Part shown: one piece after another, positions 1-8,599 of the stretch | Position numbering within the stretch: position 1 is the first letter of the stretch | Layout of the letters: each line of letters starts with the position of its first letter | NCBI RefSeq assembly: GCF_004217185.1 | Contig: NZ_SHKL01000001.1 | Coordinates: 3,346,001 to 3,410,000 of the forward strand | From: Pseudonocardia sediminis | GTDB taxonomy: Bacteria; Actinomycetota; Actinomycetes; Mycobacteriales; Pseudonocardiaceae | Reading direction: 5' to 3' | DNA: 64,000 nt | Notes under the pieces: model-generated | The model's input: only the letters and a program-made list of their open reading frames with translations | The model's database searches: none | Told to the model about the DNA's origin: nothing | Position numbers and translations under genes: made by a program

Positions 1-342
1 GAGCAGCTCCGCGGTGCCGCCGCTGGGCCGGGTCAGGCCGAGCAGCATCCGGATCAGCGTGGTCTTGCCGGAGCCGTTCGGGCCGAGCATCCCGAAGACC
101 GAGCCGGCCGGGACGTCGAGGTCGATGCCGTCGACGGCCACGGTCCGGCCGAACACCTTGCGCAGCCCGACCGCGCGGGCCGCCATCGGACCGGCCGGTG
201 TCGTCCCGGCCCCTGCGGTTCCGGCCCCGGTGCTCCCGACCCCTGTGCTCCCGGCCGTGGGGACCGGCCCCGGCGCGACGTGCGCCGGGGCCGTGTCCAC
301 GGCGGTGCCTGTGGTGGCGCCGCTCGTCGTACGGTCCGTCAC
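1..342 (-). CDS. ABC transporter ATP-binding protein, N-terminal part (runs off left edge)
   Basis: The first 114 codons of an ABC ATPase are visible; the rest lies outside the window. The Walker A motif GPNGSGKTT is followed by IRMLLGL, the usual first turn of an ATP-binding cassette of the drug/lipid export type. The GTG at 342 overlaps the stop of the upstream exported-protein gene as GTGA, which argues for translational coupling and for this start. It adds about 52 Gly/Ala/Thr/Pro-rich residues before an internal ATG at 186, where the conserved domain begins, so 186 is the alternative start. The exported substrate cannot be inferred from this fragment. Confidence 0.85.
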   Translation of the reverse strand, partial: MTDRTTSGATTGTAVDTAPAHVAPGPVPTAGSTGVGSTGAGTAGAGTTPAGPMAARAVGLRKVFGRTVAVDGIDLDVPAGSVFGMLGPNGSGKTTLIRMLLGLTRPSGGTAELL

Positions 343-1439
343 TTGGCCAGGGCCTCGGTGAGGACCTGGGCCGGGACGGCACCGGCGGCGATCCGGCCGT
401 CGTCGGTGATGATCGCGGTGCCGACGGCGGTGCCGATCTGGCGTCCGCTGCCCCACGCTCCGCTGACCGGGGTGCCGAGCTGCGACAGGTCCGGCGCACC
501 GGCCCCGTCCGGGCCCGCCTGCTCGTCCGGCTTCGCCGTACCGGGCTCGCCCTTCGGCGTCTGCGCGACGACGACCGTGTCCCACCCGTCGCCGACGATC
601 CTCGGCGAACCGGCGGCCTGCTTCTCCCCGGACCTCGGCGCCCCGGCACCCGGCTTCGCGCCCTCCGGGCGGGCCGGCTGGTCCTGCACCGTGGAACCCG
701 GCGGCGGGGTGAAGGCGAACAGCGACGCGTCCTGCGGTCCGAACGTCACGTCGGTGAAGCCGACCTGGAACGCCGGCTCGGGCGAGCCGTTGGCCAGTAC
801 CGAGAGCTGCAGCGGGACGCGCTTCTCGGCGTCGACGGCGATCCGCACCTCGCGCAGCAGCGTGCGCTCGGTGGGCTTGGGGTCGAGGACGAGCTGGTAG
901 GCCGGTCGGCCGGCGATCTCGGCGGTGCCGTCGACGGAGACGGTGCTGGTGGTGCGCAGCTCGCCGATCGCCTGTGCGGCCGCGGCGGCCGGGTCGGTGG
1001 TGGCGCCCTCCGGCGGGCCGGGCTTCTCGCCCTTGCTCGCCGGGGTCTTCGTGACCGTGCGGTTCTCGGAGTCGTAGGACCACAGCGTGGTCCCGTCGGC
1101 GACGTAGGTCTTCTCGCCCTGCGCGGTCGGCAGCGAGACACGGCCCTTGCCGTCGTCGCCGGACCAGATGCGGGCGGTGCTGGTGCCGTTCGCGGCCTGC
1201 GGGACGCCCGGCAGTGCGGGCAGCCCGAGCCGGTTGTCGAGTGCCACGGTGCCGTCGAACGGGCCGGGCTTCGCGGTCAGCACCGACGAGACGAGCTCCT
1301 CCGGGCTGACCGGCGGCAGCTCCGGGGCCGCCGACGCCCCGCCCGGTGCGACGACCAGACCGATCCCCACGGCGGCGGCGAGTGCCGCACCGATTCCCCC
1401 CGCCGTCCAGCGGCGTCGTGCAGTGCTCCGGTTCCCCAT
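339..1439 (-). CDS. Exported LolA/RseB-like protein
   Basis: This 366-residue protein has an Arg-rich N-terminus, a hydrophobic stretch and an Ala-x-Ala cleavage site near residue 37, so a Sec or Tat signal peptide is likely. It has no lipobox cysteine. The middle (roughly residues 45-260) resembles the half-barrel LolA/RseB/DUF2092 family that binds lipid or senses envelope state; this is fold-level recognition, not a specific function. The C-terminal third contains a Gly/Pro/Lys-rich linker and a short hydrophobic end. It is the first gene of a minus-strand pair with the ABC ATPase and is divergent from a two-component system, which suggests envelope-stress-linked export. The exact role is unknown. 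Confidence 0.7.
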   Translation of the reverse strand: MGNRSTARRRWTAGGIGAALAAAVGIGLVVAPGGASAAPELPPVSPEELVSSVLTAKPGPFDGTVALDNRLGLPALPGVPQAANGTSTARIWSGDDGKGRVSLPTAQGEKTYVADGTTLWSYDSENRTVTKTPASKGEKPGPPEGATTDPAAAAAQAIGELRTTSTVSVDGTAEIAGRPAYQLVLDPKPTERTLLREVRIAVDAEKRVPLQLSVLANGSPEPAFQVGFTDVTFGPQDASLFAFTPPPGSTVQDQPARPEGAKPGAGAPRSGEKQAAGSPRIVGDGWDTVVVAQTPKGEPGTAKPDEQAGPDGAGAPDLSQLGTPVSGAWGSGRQIGTAVGTAIITDDGRIAAGAVPAQVLTEALAK

Positions 1440-1510
1440 GACCACAGCCTGACGCACCGAGCCTGAGAGGTTCTCAGCGCGAGCGTTCCGCGATTGTCGG
1501 TGGCGGGCCC

Positions 1511-1516
1511 TACCGT
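1511..1516 (+). promoter_or_regulatory. -10 hexamer TACCGT for the response regulator
   Basis: TACCGT lies exactly 7 bases before the GTG at 1524. This spacing recurs before many genes in the window and predicts transcription starting at the start codon, giving a leaderless mRNA. Confidence 0.5.
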
Positions 1517-1523
1517 CGTTGCC

Positions 1524-2201
1524 GTGACGAGGGTGCTGGTGGTGGACGACGAGGCCGGGGTGCGGTCCGCGCTGCGGCGCGGGCTCACCGCGGAGGGGAT
1601 GGACGTCGTCGCCCTCGCCGACGGGACGTCGGCCCTGGAGGCGGCGTTGACCGGGGGGTTCGACGCCGTCGTCCTGGACATCATCCTGCCCGGGCTCTCC
1701 GGGTACCGGGTGCTGGAGCGGCTGCGCGCGGCCGGCGTGGGGACGCCGGTGCTGCTGGTCTCGGCGAAGGACGGGGAGGTCGACCAGGCCGACGGGCTCG
1801 ACCTGGGCGCGGACGGCTACCTCGTCAAGCCGTTCTCGTTCGTCGTGCTCGTCGCCCAGCTCAAGGCTCTGCTGCGCCGCCGCGACGCGGGGTCGGCGGC
1901 GCCCCGGATCACGCTCGGGGAGCTGGTGGTCGACCCGGCCGCCGGCTCCGCGGCGTGGGCCGGTCAGGAGCTGGAGCTCTCGCCCCGGGAGTTCGCGGTG
2001 CTGCACGCGCTCGCCGTGCGGCCGGGGTCGGTGGTGGGCAAGGACGAGCTGCGCGACCTGGTCTGGGGCGAGGGGGAGCCGGTCAGCCGCAACGTCGTCG
2101 AGGTCTACGTCGGGTACGTGCGGCGCAAGCTGGCCGCCGCCGGGGCCGGTGAGGTGCTCACCACCGAGCGGGGCCGCGGGTACCGGGTGGGTGTGCCGTG
2201 A
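1524..2201 (+). CDS. OmpR/PhoB-family response regulator
   Basis: The protein has 225 residues. An N-terminal receiver domain contains the acidic VDDE pocket, the phospho-acceptor Asp52 in VVLDIILPG and the conserved Lys in VKPF. It is followed by a C-terminal winged-helix DNA-binding domain (about residues 130-225) ending in the typical ERGRGYRV wing. The GTG at 1524 is preferred over an in-frame codon at 1494 because the receiver strand VTRVLVVDDE begins there and a -10 box sits 7 bases upstream. It overlaps the kinase gene by 4 bases (GTGA), so the two are co-transcribed partners. The divergent exported protein/ABC pair is a plausible target. Confidence 0.93.
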   Translation: MTRVLVVDDEAGVRSALRRGLTAEGMDVVALADGTSALEAALTGGFDAVVLDIILPGLSGYRVLERLRAAGVGTPVLLVSAKDGEVDQADGLDLGADGYLVKPFSFVVLVAQLKALLRRRDAGSAAPRITLGELVVDPAAGSAAWAGQELELSPREFAVLHALAVRPGSVVGKDELRDLVWGEGEPVSRNVVEVYVGYVRRKLAAAGAGEVLTTERGRGYRVGVP

Positions 2202-3718
2202 CGCGCGGGGGGACGGCCGGGCGTCGTGTACGGCTCCGGCGCTGGTGGGAGACGCGTCCGCTGCGGACGCGCATCACGATCGTCGTCGGCGGGGTGGCTC
2301 TCGTCGCGCTCCTGGCGCTGGCGCGGATCGGCGCCGGGCTGATGCTCGATTCCCTGCTGAGCGCAGCCGACTCCGATCTGCGCGACCGGGCGTCGACGTC
2401 GGCGGACCGGGTGGCGCGGGGTGAGGCGACCGCGCCGGGGATCCGGGTGGTGGACACCGCGGGCACCCCGGTCGACGGCCGTGGACCGGTCCCGATCGGG
2501 CGCGACGAGATGCAGGAGCTCGCCGCGGGACAGCCCGCGACGGTGTTCGCCGGGGGCCGGCCGCTGCGCTGGGCCGCGGTCCCGGTCGTGGTGACCGACG
2601 GGTCGACACGGTTCGTGCTCGCCGCGGGTGACCTGCTGGGCGGGCGCGGCCTGCCGGCCCGGGCGTTGGTGGTGTTCCTGCTCGCGGCCGTCGTGGTGGC
2701 CGCCGCGGTGACGGCCGCGGCCTGGCTCGCGACCCGGGCGGCGCTACGGCCGGTGGACCGGATGCGCCGGGCTGCGGCCGGTCTGCCGCCGGGGGAACGA
2801 CTGCCGGTCCCGGTCGCCCGCGACGAGCTGCACGGCCTGGCCACCGAGATCAACGCGCTGCTCGGGCGCCGCGACGACGCCGTCGCCCGGCTGGAGCGCT
2901 TCACCGGCGACGCCGCGCACGAGCTGCGGTCGCCGGTCGCGTCGCTGCGGGCACAGGCCGAGGTGGCCGCTGCCTACCCGGATCCCGACCTGGCCGACGA
3001 GACCCTGCGCGCCGTCGCCGGCGAGGCCCGTCGCCTCACGGTCATGCTCGACGGCCTCCTCGCCCTGGCCCGGGCCGACGCCGGGCAGCGCGTCCCGGCC
3101 GGCGCGGTCGACCTCGCCGGAGCCGCTCGCGCCGCTCGGGACCGGATCCGCGACGGGGCCGGCGTCCCCGCCGGCGAGCCGGTCGCACCCGGGTCCGGGT
3201 CCGCGGGCGAGCCGGCTGCGTCGGCGCTCGAGAGCAAGCCGTCGGCGTCGGCGACGGTGCCCGCGATCGAACTGGTCGTACCGGCGGCGGCCCGTGCCGC
3301 GGCGAGCCCGTCCGAGGTCGACCTGGTGCTGGACAACCTCCTGCGCAACGCCCTCCGCCACGCCCGCTCGGTGGTCCGGGTCGCGGTGCTGCCCGCCGGA
3401 CGGTCGGTGCGCCTGGTCGTCGACGACGACGGTCCGGGCATCCCGGAGCCCGACCGGATACGGGTGTTCGACCGGTTCACCCGCCTCGAACCGCACGCCG
3501 CGGAGGGCGCCGGGCTGGGGCTGGCCCTGGTCGCCGCCGTCGTGCGGGGGCGCGGCGGAGACGTCGCGGCGGGGGTGTCCCCGAGCGGAGGCGCGCGCCT
3601 GGAGGTGCGCTGGCCCGCGGCCGTCGCCGCGCCCCCGGACTCGCGGCCGCCGGCGGCCTCACCGTCCGCTGCGGCGATCGAACGCCACGAAATGGCCCCA
3701 CGGGGCGCCGTTTCGTGA
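2198..3718 (+). CDS. Membrane sensor histidine kinase
   Basis: The protein has 506 residues. Two transmembrane segments (about residues 27-47 and 155-178) flank a roughly 105-residue extracytoplasmic sensor loop. A HAMP domain follows, then a HisKA domain with His241 in the H-box HELRSP. The HATPase domain has its N-box in LVLDNLLRNALRHA and a G-box DDDGPGIP followed by GAGLGLALV. An Ala/Gly/Ser-rich insertion of about 50 residues separates the dimerisation and ATPase domains. The start overlaps the regulator stop. The final codons lie in a stem-loop, see the entry at 3686. Confidence 0.92.
   Translation: MTRGGTAGRRVRLRRWWETRPLRTRITIVVGGVALVALLALARIGAGLMLDSLLSAADSDLRDRASTSADRVARGEATAPGIRVVDTAGTPVDGRGPVPIGRDEMQELAAGQPATVFAGGRPLRWAAVPVVVTDGSTRFVLAAGDLLGGRGLPARALVVFLLAAVVVAAAVTAAAWLATRAALRPVDRMRRAAAGLPPGERLPVPVARDELHGLATEINALLGRRDDAVARLERFTGDAAHELRSPVASLRAQAEVAAAYPDPDLADETLRAVAGEARRLTVMLDGLLALARADAGQRVPAGAVDLAGAARAARDRIRDGAGVPAGEPVAPGSGSAGEPAASALESKPSASATVPAIELVVPAAARAAASPSEVDLVLDNLLRNALRHARSVVRVAVLPAGRSVRLVVDDDGPGIPEPDRIRVFDRFTRLEPHAAEGAGLGLALVAAVVRGRGGDVAAGVSPSGGARLEVRWPAAVAAPPDSRPPAASPSAAAIERHEMAPRGAVS
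3686..3717 (+). terminator. Hairpin overlapping the kinase stop codon
   Basis: CACGAAA (3686-3692) pairs with TTTCGTG (3711-3717), with an inner GCCCC/GGGGC stem and an ACG loop. The TGA stop falls in the 3' arm. There is no T-run, so intrinsic termination is uncertain. Confidence 0.45.
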
Positions 3719-3755
3719 CGCCCATGCCGCTCCGGGCGGCGAGGCTTGATCGGGC

Positions 3756-3791
3756 GTCACGTTATGGCGGTCGGACTCACCATGTCGTGAC
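3756..3791. terminator. Imperfect inverted repeat between convergent genes
   Basis: GTCACGTTATGG is matched at 10 of 12 positions by CCATGTCGTGAC after a 12-base loop. It sits between the kinase (plus) and ctaA (minus), where a bidirectional terminator is expected. Confidence 0.35.
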
Positions 3792-3866
3792 TCCCGGCTC
3801 CGGGGCGGCGTGGCCGATCTGCGCCTCTCCGACGCTCGGCGGCGCGTACGGGTCGAGCGGGTGTGC

Positions 3867-4868
3867 TCAGGAGCGGTCGGCGGTGCCGGCCTCGGCGAGG
3901 GGGCGTGCCGACTCGCCGGAGTCGAGGGCCGTGTCCGGTCCGGCCGGGGTCGGCGGCGCGGGACGGGTGGACGTGCCCGTCCAGACCGACGCGGCGGCCG
4001 CGGTGACCAGACCGGCGCCGAGGACGTGCAGCGACACGAGCAGCTCGGGCACGCCGAGCGCGTACTGGATGCCCCCGAGCGCGCCCTGAGCGAGCACCAC
4101 GGCGATCAGGACGCCGAAGCGGCGGCCCAGTGCGGCCGGGGCGGCGACGGCGCGCAGGGCGAAGCCCAGGCCGACGAGCGTGCCGAGGTAGGCGAAGAGC
4201 AGGTCGGCGTGCAGCTGCGCGAGGAGCGGGACGTCGACGTCGAGGCGGGGGGTCGTCGCGTCACCGGCGTGCGGTCCGGCGGCGGTGACCAGGGTCCCGG
4301 CGATCAGCAGGCCGGCCAGGACCACGGTCGAGACGGTGATCAGCCCGCGGACGGCGCCCGGGACGGTCCGGGTGGCCGGGACGTCGTCCTCCCCGGCGGC
4401 GGAGACCAGCAGGACCGAGAGCCAGACCAGCACCATCGACGCCAGGAAGTGCGGCATCACGCTCCACCAGGACAGCCCGGCGAGCACCGTGAAGCCGCCG
4501 ATCACCGCCTGGGCGACGACACCGAGCGGCATCGCCGCGGTCAACACGGTCAAGCGCCGGCGACGCGGCCGGGTGAACAGCGCGGCGAGCAGGCAGGCCC
4601 CGGCCACGAGCACCACCGCGACGCCCAGCAGCCGGTTGCCGAACTCGATCCACTGGATCAGAGGCGCGATCTCCGGGTGCGGCGTCGGCACCAGGCTGCC
4701 CGGGTTGCACTGCGGCCAGGTCGGGCAGCCGAGCCCGGAGCCGGTCACCCGGACCACCGAGCCGGTCACGGCGATCCCGACCTGCGCGACCAGGTTGCCG
4801 ATCGCGAGACGGCGCATCAGCACCGGCGGCGTCGCGGGGATCCGGGAGACGAGGGAAGGTCTGGCCAC
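3867..4868 (-). CDS. ctaA: Heme A synthase (COX15/CtaA)
   Basis: The 333-residue protein has about eight hydrophobic helices. CtaA converts heme O to heme A for cytochrome aa3 oxidase in the membrane. Features seen include the GLGCPTWPQC loop, whose cysteine pair is typical of the bacterial type, and histidines in the helices containing HPEIAPLIQWIEFGNRLLG, PHFLASM, LHADLLFAYLG and LHVLGAG, which match the family's heme ligands. The last 35 residues are a hydrophilic tail. The GTG start is supported by TACCAT 7 bases upstream. The position beside the permease/ATPase/mptB group matches the mycobacterial order Rv1456c-Rv1459c. Confidence 0.93.
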   Translation of the reverse strand: MARPSLVSRIPATPPVLMRRLAIGNLVAQVGIAVTGSVVRVTGSGLGCPTWPQCNPGSLVPTPHPEIAPLIQWIEFGNRLLGVAVVLVAGACLLAALFTRPRRRRLTVLTAAMPLGVVAQAVIGGFTVLAGLSWWSVMPHFLASMVLVWLSVLLVSAAGEDDVPATRTVPGAVRGLITVSTVVLAGLLIAGTLVTAAGPHAGDATTPRLDVDVPLLAQLHADLLFAYLGTLVGLGFALRAVAAPAALGRRFGVLIAVVLAQGALGGIQYALGVPELLVSLHVLGAGLVTAAAASVWTGTSTRPAPPTPAGPDTALDSGESARPLAEAGTADRS

Positions 4869-4875
4869 GCCGTCG

Positions 4876-4881
4876 ATGGTA
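4876..4881 (-). promoter_or_regulatory. -10 hexamer TACCAT for ctaA
   Basis: On the minus strand TACCAT is followed after 7 bases by the ctaA GTG, predicting a leaderless transcript. Confidence 0.5.
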
Positions 4882-4967
4882 GGCCGGTCGGTCGCACACG
4901 CCCGATCAGGAGGGGCGCATCACCGGCCCCGTCCCGAACGGAGCCCCCGGGACGTCCCGGCGTGCGA

Positions 4968-5049
4968 GGGGACCCCATGGGACTCGAGGGACGCGGACCC
5001 CGGCGAGCCAGGGGACCCCTCGGGACTCCCCGGTGTGCGAGGGGGCCCC
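4968..5049. repeat. Three GGGG(A/G)CCCC repeat units in the ctaA-permease gap
   Basis: Copies of the nine-base element begin at 4968, 5011 and 5041. Each is preceded by a G(C/T)G(T/A)GC-like heptamer ending in A (GTGCGA, GAGCCA, GTGCGA) and followed by an imperfect (T)(C/G)GGACTC. They form a degenerate tandem array of 30-43 bp units. No gene is visible in 4882-5081. Confidence 0.5.
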
Positions 5050-5081
5050 TCTGGACACGGAGTGGGGCCAGTCCGGCCGGT

Positions 5082-5885
5082 TCAGCGCCAGCGGACGGTG
5101 CGCGCCGCGATCAGCCCGGCGGCCACAGCCCAGACGAGGAGCACCAGCACCGGACCGATGCCGGGCAGCGAGCCCTCGACCATCGTCGCGCGCAGTGCCT
5201 CGGCGAGGGCCCCCGACGGCAGGAACGACGCGATCGTGGCGATCGGCTCCGGCAGCACCGAGAGCGGGATCACGATCCCGCCGGCCAGCAGGAGTACGAA
5301 CCACACGACGTTCGCCAGCGCGAGGACGATCTCCGCACGCAGCGTGCCGCCGAGCAGGATCCCGAGCGCTCCGAACGCGGCGGCGCCCAGCAGCACGGCC
5401 ACGACGGCGCCACCCAGGTCCGCCCCGGCGCCGGCCGCCATGTCCGACGGCCGCCAGCCGATCAGCGCCGCCAGCACGCACAACAGCACGACCTGGATGA
5501 CGACGACGGCGAGCACCGCCACCAGACGTCCGGTGACCAGCAGCCAGCGCGGCAGCGCGGTCGCGGCGAGGCGGCGCAGGACGCCGTAACGGCGGTCGAA
5601 GCCGAGTGCGATGGCCTGGCTGGTGAACGCCGAGGACATCACGGCCAGGGCCAGGATCGCCGGCAGCACCGACCCGACGCGGGGCTCGGGCACCGGGAGC
5701 AGCGGGATCAGGCTCAGCCCGAGCAGCAGCACGACCGGGATCAGCAGCGTGAGCAGGACCTGCTCGCCGTTGCGCAGCGCCAGCCGGGTCTCGATCCCCG
5801 CCTGGGCGCGCAGCATCCCGAGCAGCGACCCGCGGGCCGGGTTCGGGGCGAACGTGCCCTCGGCGAACGTGGGAGGGGTGCTCAT
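5082..5885 (-). CDS. ABC transporter permease (ABC-2 type)
   Basis: The 267-residue integral membrane protein has about six hydrophobic segments after a roughly 35-residue cytoplasmic N-terminus. The arrangement matches the ABC-2 exporter permease family, the Rv1457c counterpart. It starts 34 bases after the stop of the ATPase gene and is probably its partner, forming an export complex of unknown substrate. Its location beside mptB suggests a cell-envelope role, but this is inference from context only. Confidence 0.88.
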   Translation of the reverse strand: MSTPPTFAEGTFAPNPARGSLLGMLRAQAGIETRLALRNGEQVLLTLLIPVVLLLGLSLIPLLPVPEPRVGSVLPAILALAVMSSAFTSQAIALGFDRRYGVLRRLAATALPRWLLVTGRLVAVLAVVVIQVVLLCVLAALIGWRPSDMAAGAGADLGGAVVAVLLGAAAFGALGILLGGTLRAEIVLALANVVWFVLLLAGGIVIPLSVLPEPIATIASFLPSGALAEALRATMVEGSLPGIGPVLVLLVWAVAAGLIAARTVRWR

Positions 5886-5919
5886 GCCGCCCCCTCGGGA
5901 ACGAGTGCGTCGGCGGTGG

Positions 5920-6870
5920 TCACGAGCGCAGCTCCCGTCCGGTCAGATCGAGGAAGACGTCCTCCAGGCTGCGGCGCGCGACCTGGACGTCGTCGGCGAG
6001 GACGCCCTGGTCGGCGCACCACGACGTGATCGCCGACAGTGCGGCCGGGTCGATCCGGCCCTGCACGAGGTAGCGCCCGGGCAGCGTCTCCGACGTCGTG
6101 TAGCCGACGGGCAGACGGGCGTCGAGGTGGTCGAGGTCCATCCCGGGACGGGCGCGGAAGCGCAGCTCCTGCTGGTCACCGGCGGTGAGCTGGGCCGGGC
6201 TGCCGTGCGCGACGACCTGTCCGTGGTCGATGATCACGACGTCGTCGGCGAGCGCCTCGGCCTCCTCCATCAGGTGCGTGGTGAGCAGCACCGCCACGCC
6301 GTCGCGGCGCAGCGAGGTGACCAGCTGCCAGACCAGGTGCCGGGCCTGGGGATCCATGCCCGCGGTCGGCTCGTCGAGGAACACCAGCTCCGGGCGTCCG
6401 ACGATGGCGCACGCCAGGGCCAGGCGCTGCTGCTCCCCGCCGGAGAGGCGCTTGTAGGTGGTCCGGGCGTGCTCGCGCAGGCCCAGGACGTCGAGCAGCC
6501 AGTCGGGGTCGAGCGGGTTCGCGGAGCACGACGCGACCAGGCGCAGCATCTCGCCCGCCTTGACCCCCGGGTAGGCGCCGCCGCCCTGCGGCATCGCCCC
6601 GATCCGGGCCCGCACCTCCTCCGACGACGGCGAGCGCCCGAGCACGCGGACCTCACCGGCGTCCGGGGCGGTGAGCCCGGAGCAGATCTCGACGGTCGTC
6701 GTCTTGCCGGCGCCGTTCGGCCCGAGCAGGGCCAGCACGGACGCGGCCGAGACCTCCAGGTCGATGCCGTCCACGGCCGTCGTCGATCCGTAGCGCTTGA
6801 CCAGGCCCCGGACCGAGACGGCCGGGCCCGACGACGCTGGCCCGGACGGGCTCGGACGTGTGGCGCTCAC
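5920..6870 (-). CDS. ABC transporter ATP-binding protein
   Basis: The protein has 316 residues with a cassette in standard order: Walker A GPNGAGKTT, the Q-loop in MPQGGGAYP, signature LSGGEQQRLA, Walker B LVFLDEPTAGMD and the H-loop His in LLTTHLMEE. A C-terminal region of about 90 residues (LRFRARPG onward) is typical of ABC-2/DrrA-like ATPases. The GTG start overlaps the mptB stop by 4 bases. It also carries its own -10 box TAGAAT inside the end of mptB, so it may be read both from the operon and from an internal leaderless promoter. Confidence 0.92.
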   Translation of the reverse strand: MSATRPSPSGPASSGPAVSVRGLVKRYGSTTAVDGIDLEVSAASVLALLGPNGAGKTTTVEICSGLTAPDAGEVRVLGRSPSSEEVRARIGAMPQGGGAYPGVKAGEMLRLVASCSANPLDPDWLLDVLGLREHARTTYKRLSGGEQQRLALACAIVGRPELVFLDEPTAGMDPQARHLVWQLVTSLRRDGVAVLLTTHLMEEAEALADDVVIIDHGQVVAHGSPAQLTAGDQQELRFRARPGMDLDHLDARLPVGYTTSETLPGRYLVQGRIDPAALSAITSWCADQGVLADDVQVARRSLEDVFLDLTGRELRS

Positions 6871-8483
6871 GCGGCGGATTCTAGAGAGGGCGCCGGGTCC
6901 GCGCCCCGCACGGGCTTGCGCAGCTCGCGCCGGACCCACAGCAGGGCGACGACGAACACCACGATCCCGGCGATGATCGCGAGCGGCAGCTGGAAGGCCC
7001 GGAAGATGAAGTCGGCACCGGTCGGGGGCACGACGAGGGCGAGCACCGCGGACAGCCCGAGCACGGCACGGCGGTAGTGGGGCATCGCGCGGGTCGCGGT
7101 CAGCGGGATCACCGCCCACAGCAGGTACCAGGGGTGCACGACCGGCCCGAGCAGCACGACCGCCCCCAGACCCGCTCCGACGCCGACGATCGGCTCGACC
7201 TTCCCGCGCAGGCAGCCGTAGAGCAGCCAGAGGCACACCAGGGAGAACGCGATACCGCCGAGCAGGCGCGTGAGAGAGAGCGTGGAGTCGGTGTGGTCGC
7301 CCAGCCCGGCGACCTTGCCGATCTGCCCGGCGAGCAGGCCGAGGTCGGTGGAGACCGACATCCAGCTGCGGATCGCGCCGGGCGCGGACAGCCCCTTGAG
7401 CCAGTTGAAGCCCAGGCCGGTGCCGACGCTGTAGATCGTGAACACCACCGCGGCCACCGCCGTCAGCGCACCGCCGACGACCGCCCAGTCCCGGACGCTG
7501 CCGCCCCGTCGCCGGATCAGGTAGACGCCGACGAACCCGAGTGCGAGCAGGGCGGGCAGCTTCACCGACGCCGCCGAGACGATGAACACCGCACCGAGCA
7601 GCCATCGCCACGGCGGTTGCACCGTGTCGTCCTCGCCGAGGGCCAGGTGCAGGCCGACGAGCATCAGGCCGATCATCAGCGACTCGTTGTGGATGCCGCT
7701 GACGAGATGGAACAGCACCAGAGGGTTCGCCGCGCCGAGCCAGAGCACCAGGCCCGGGTCGAGCCCGGCCCGCCGGGCGAGCTTGGGCAGCATCCACAAG
7801 ATCAGGCCGAGGCCGAGCAGGGCCAGCGCGCGGTGCTCCAGGACGCCGAGCACCGCGTTCTCGCCGCTGATCGCGGTGATCACACGGCCCAGGCCGAGGA
7901 AGAGCGGCCCGTAGGGCGCCGGGGTGTCGCGCCAGACCGTCGGGATGCCGCTGACCAGCGGGTCGGCGATGCCCAGGGCCTGTGCCGGGCCGATCACGTA
8001 GGGGTCGATGCCACGGGCGAGCGTCGCGCTCTGGGCGAGGTAGCTGTAGATGTCCTTGGTGAACATCGGCGGGGCCAGCGCCAGCGGGATCGCCCAGAGG
8101 AGCCCGGTGCGGACCAGCTCGCGCTTTTCCGGGGCCGGTGCGACGGCGCCGCGGGCGGTGAGCATCCGGCCGATCCAGAGCCACGCCAGCACGACCATCC
8201 CGAGCCCGGCGTAGGTGACCGCGATCGAGGCGGTGACGTTGCGTCCGGGAAGCCCGAGCACGCGCAGCCCGTTGAGCGGGTTGGGCACCGGGAACGCGCC
8301 GGAGCCGAGCGCGCTGATCGCCATCAGCAGCGACCCGGTCAGCCCGAGCCGGCGTGCGATCCGGGCCTGTTCCCGCAACGGGCGGCTGTAGCGGCTCGCC
8401 CGGGGCCGGGCCGTCGCGGGCTGGGCCGCCGCACCGGCGGGAGGGGCCTCCCGCTCCGGCGGGGCGACCTCGGGCGTCACCAT
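6867..8483 (-). CDS. mptB: Polyprenol-phosphomannose-dependent alpha-(1->6)-mannosyltransferase, MptB-like
   Basis: The 538-residue polytopic membrane protein has about 12-13 hydrophobic segments. It has the GT-C glycosyltransferase layout: an acidic residue in the first large loop (FTKDIYSYLAQS) and a long hydrophobic core. MptB enzymes extend the lipomannan/lipoarabinomannan mannan core using polyprenyl-phosphate mannose. The first 30 residues are Ala/Pro-rich and cytoplasmic. The gene is divergent from sufR across 115 bp, exactly as Rv1459c is from Rv1460. TAACCT 6 bases before the ATG suggests a near-leaderless transcript. Confidence 0.87.
   Translation of the reverse strand: MVTPEVAPPEREAPPAGAAAQPATARPRASRYSRPLREQARIARRLGLTGSLLMAISALGSGAFPVPNPLNGLRVLGLPGRNVTASIAVTYAGLGMVVLAWLWIGRMLTARGAVAPAPEKRELVRTGLLWAIPLALAPPMFTKDIYSYLAQSATLARGIDPYVIGPAQALGIADPLVSGIPTVWRDTPAPYGPLFLGLGRVITAISGENAVLGVLEHRALALLGLGLILWMLPKLARRAGLDPGLVLWLGAANPLVLFHLVSGIHNESLMIGLMLVGLHLALGEDDTVQPPWRWLLGAVFIVSAASVKLPALLALGFVGVYLIRRRGGSVRDWAVVGGALTAVAAVVFTIYSVGTGLGFNWLKGLSAPGAIRSWMSVSTDLGLLAGQIGKVAGLGDHTDSTLSLTRLLGGIAFSLVCLWLLYGCLRGKVEPIVGVGAGLGAVVLLGPVVHPWYLLWAVIPLTATRAMPHYRRAVLGLSAVLALVVPPTGADFIFRAFQLPLAIIAGIVVFVVALLWVRRELRKPVRGADPAPSLESAA
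6878..6883 (-). promoter_or_regulatory. -10 hexamer TAGAAT inside the mptB 3' end
   Basis: TAGAAT on the minus strand ends 7 bases before the ATPase GTG. It is the best consensus match among the -10 boxes noted here and lies within the last mptB codons. Confidence 0.5.
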
Positions 8484-8489
8484 GCGAGC

Positions 8490-8495
8490 AGGTTA
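8490..8495 (-). promoter_or_regulatory. -10 hexamer TAACCT for mptB
   Basis: On the minus strand TAACCT is separated by 6 bases from the mptB ATG. It lies in the divergent mptB/sufR spacer. Confidence 0.4.
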
Positions 8496-8585
8496 GTAGG
8501 GGCGGTGGACGGTGCCGGGGACCGGTCCGGCGGTGAGCCGGGTCACCGGCAGGGGGGTCGGCTTTGCCGCGCGCACCGATATAGG

Positions 8586-8599
8586 CAACACTGATGTTG
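8586..8599. promoter_or_regulatory. Inverted repeat overlapping the sufR start, probable SufR operator
   Basis: CAACA-CTGA-TGTTG is a perfect 5-bp-arm palindrome whose last base is the first base of the sufR GTG. A TATAGG -10-like hexamer lies just upstream (8580-8585). Repressor bound here would cover the transcription start, consistent with the autoregulation known for SufR proteins. The assignment to SufR is inference from position. Confidence 0.55.
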
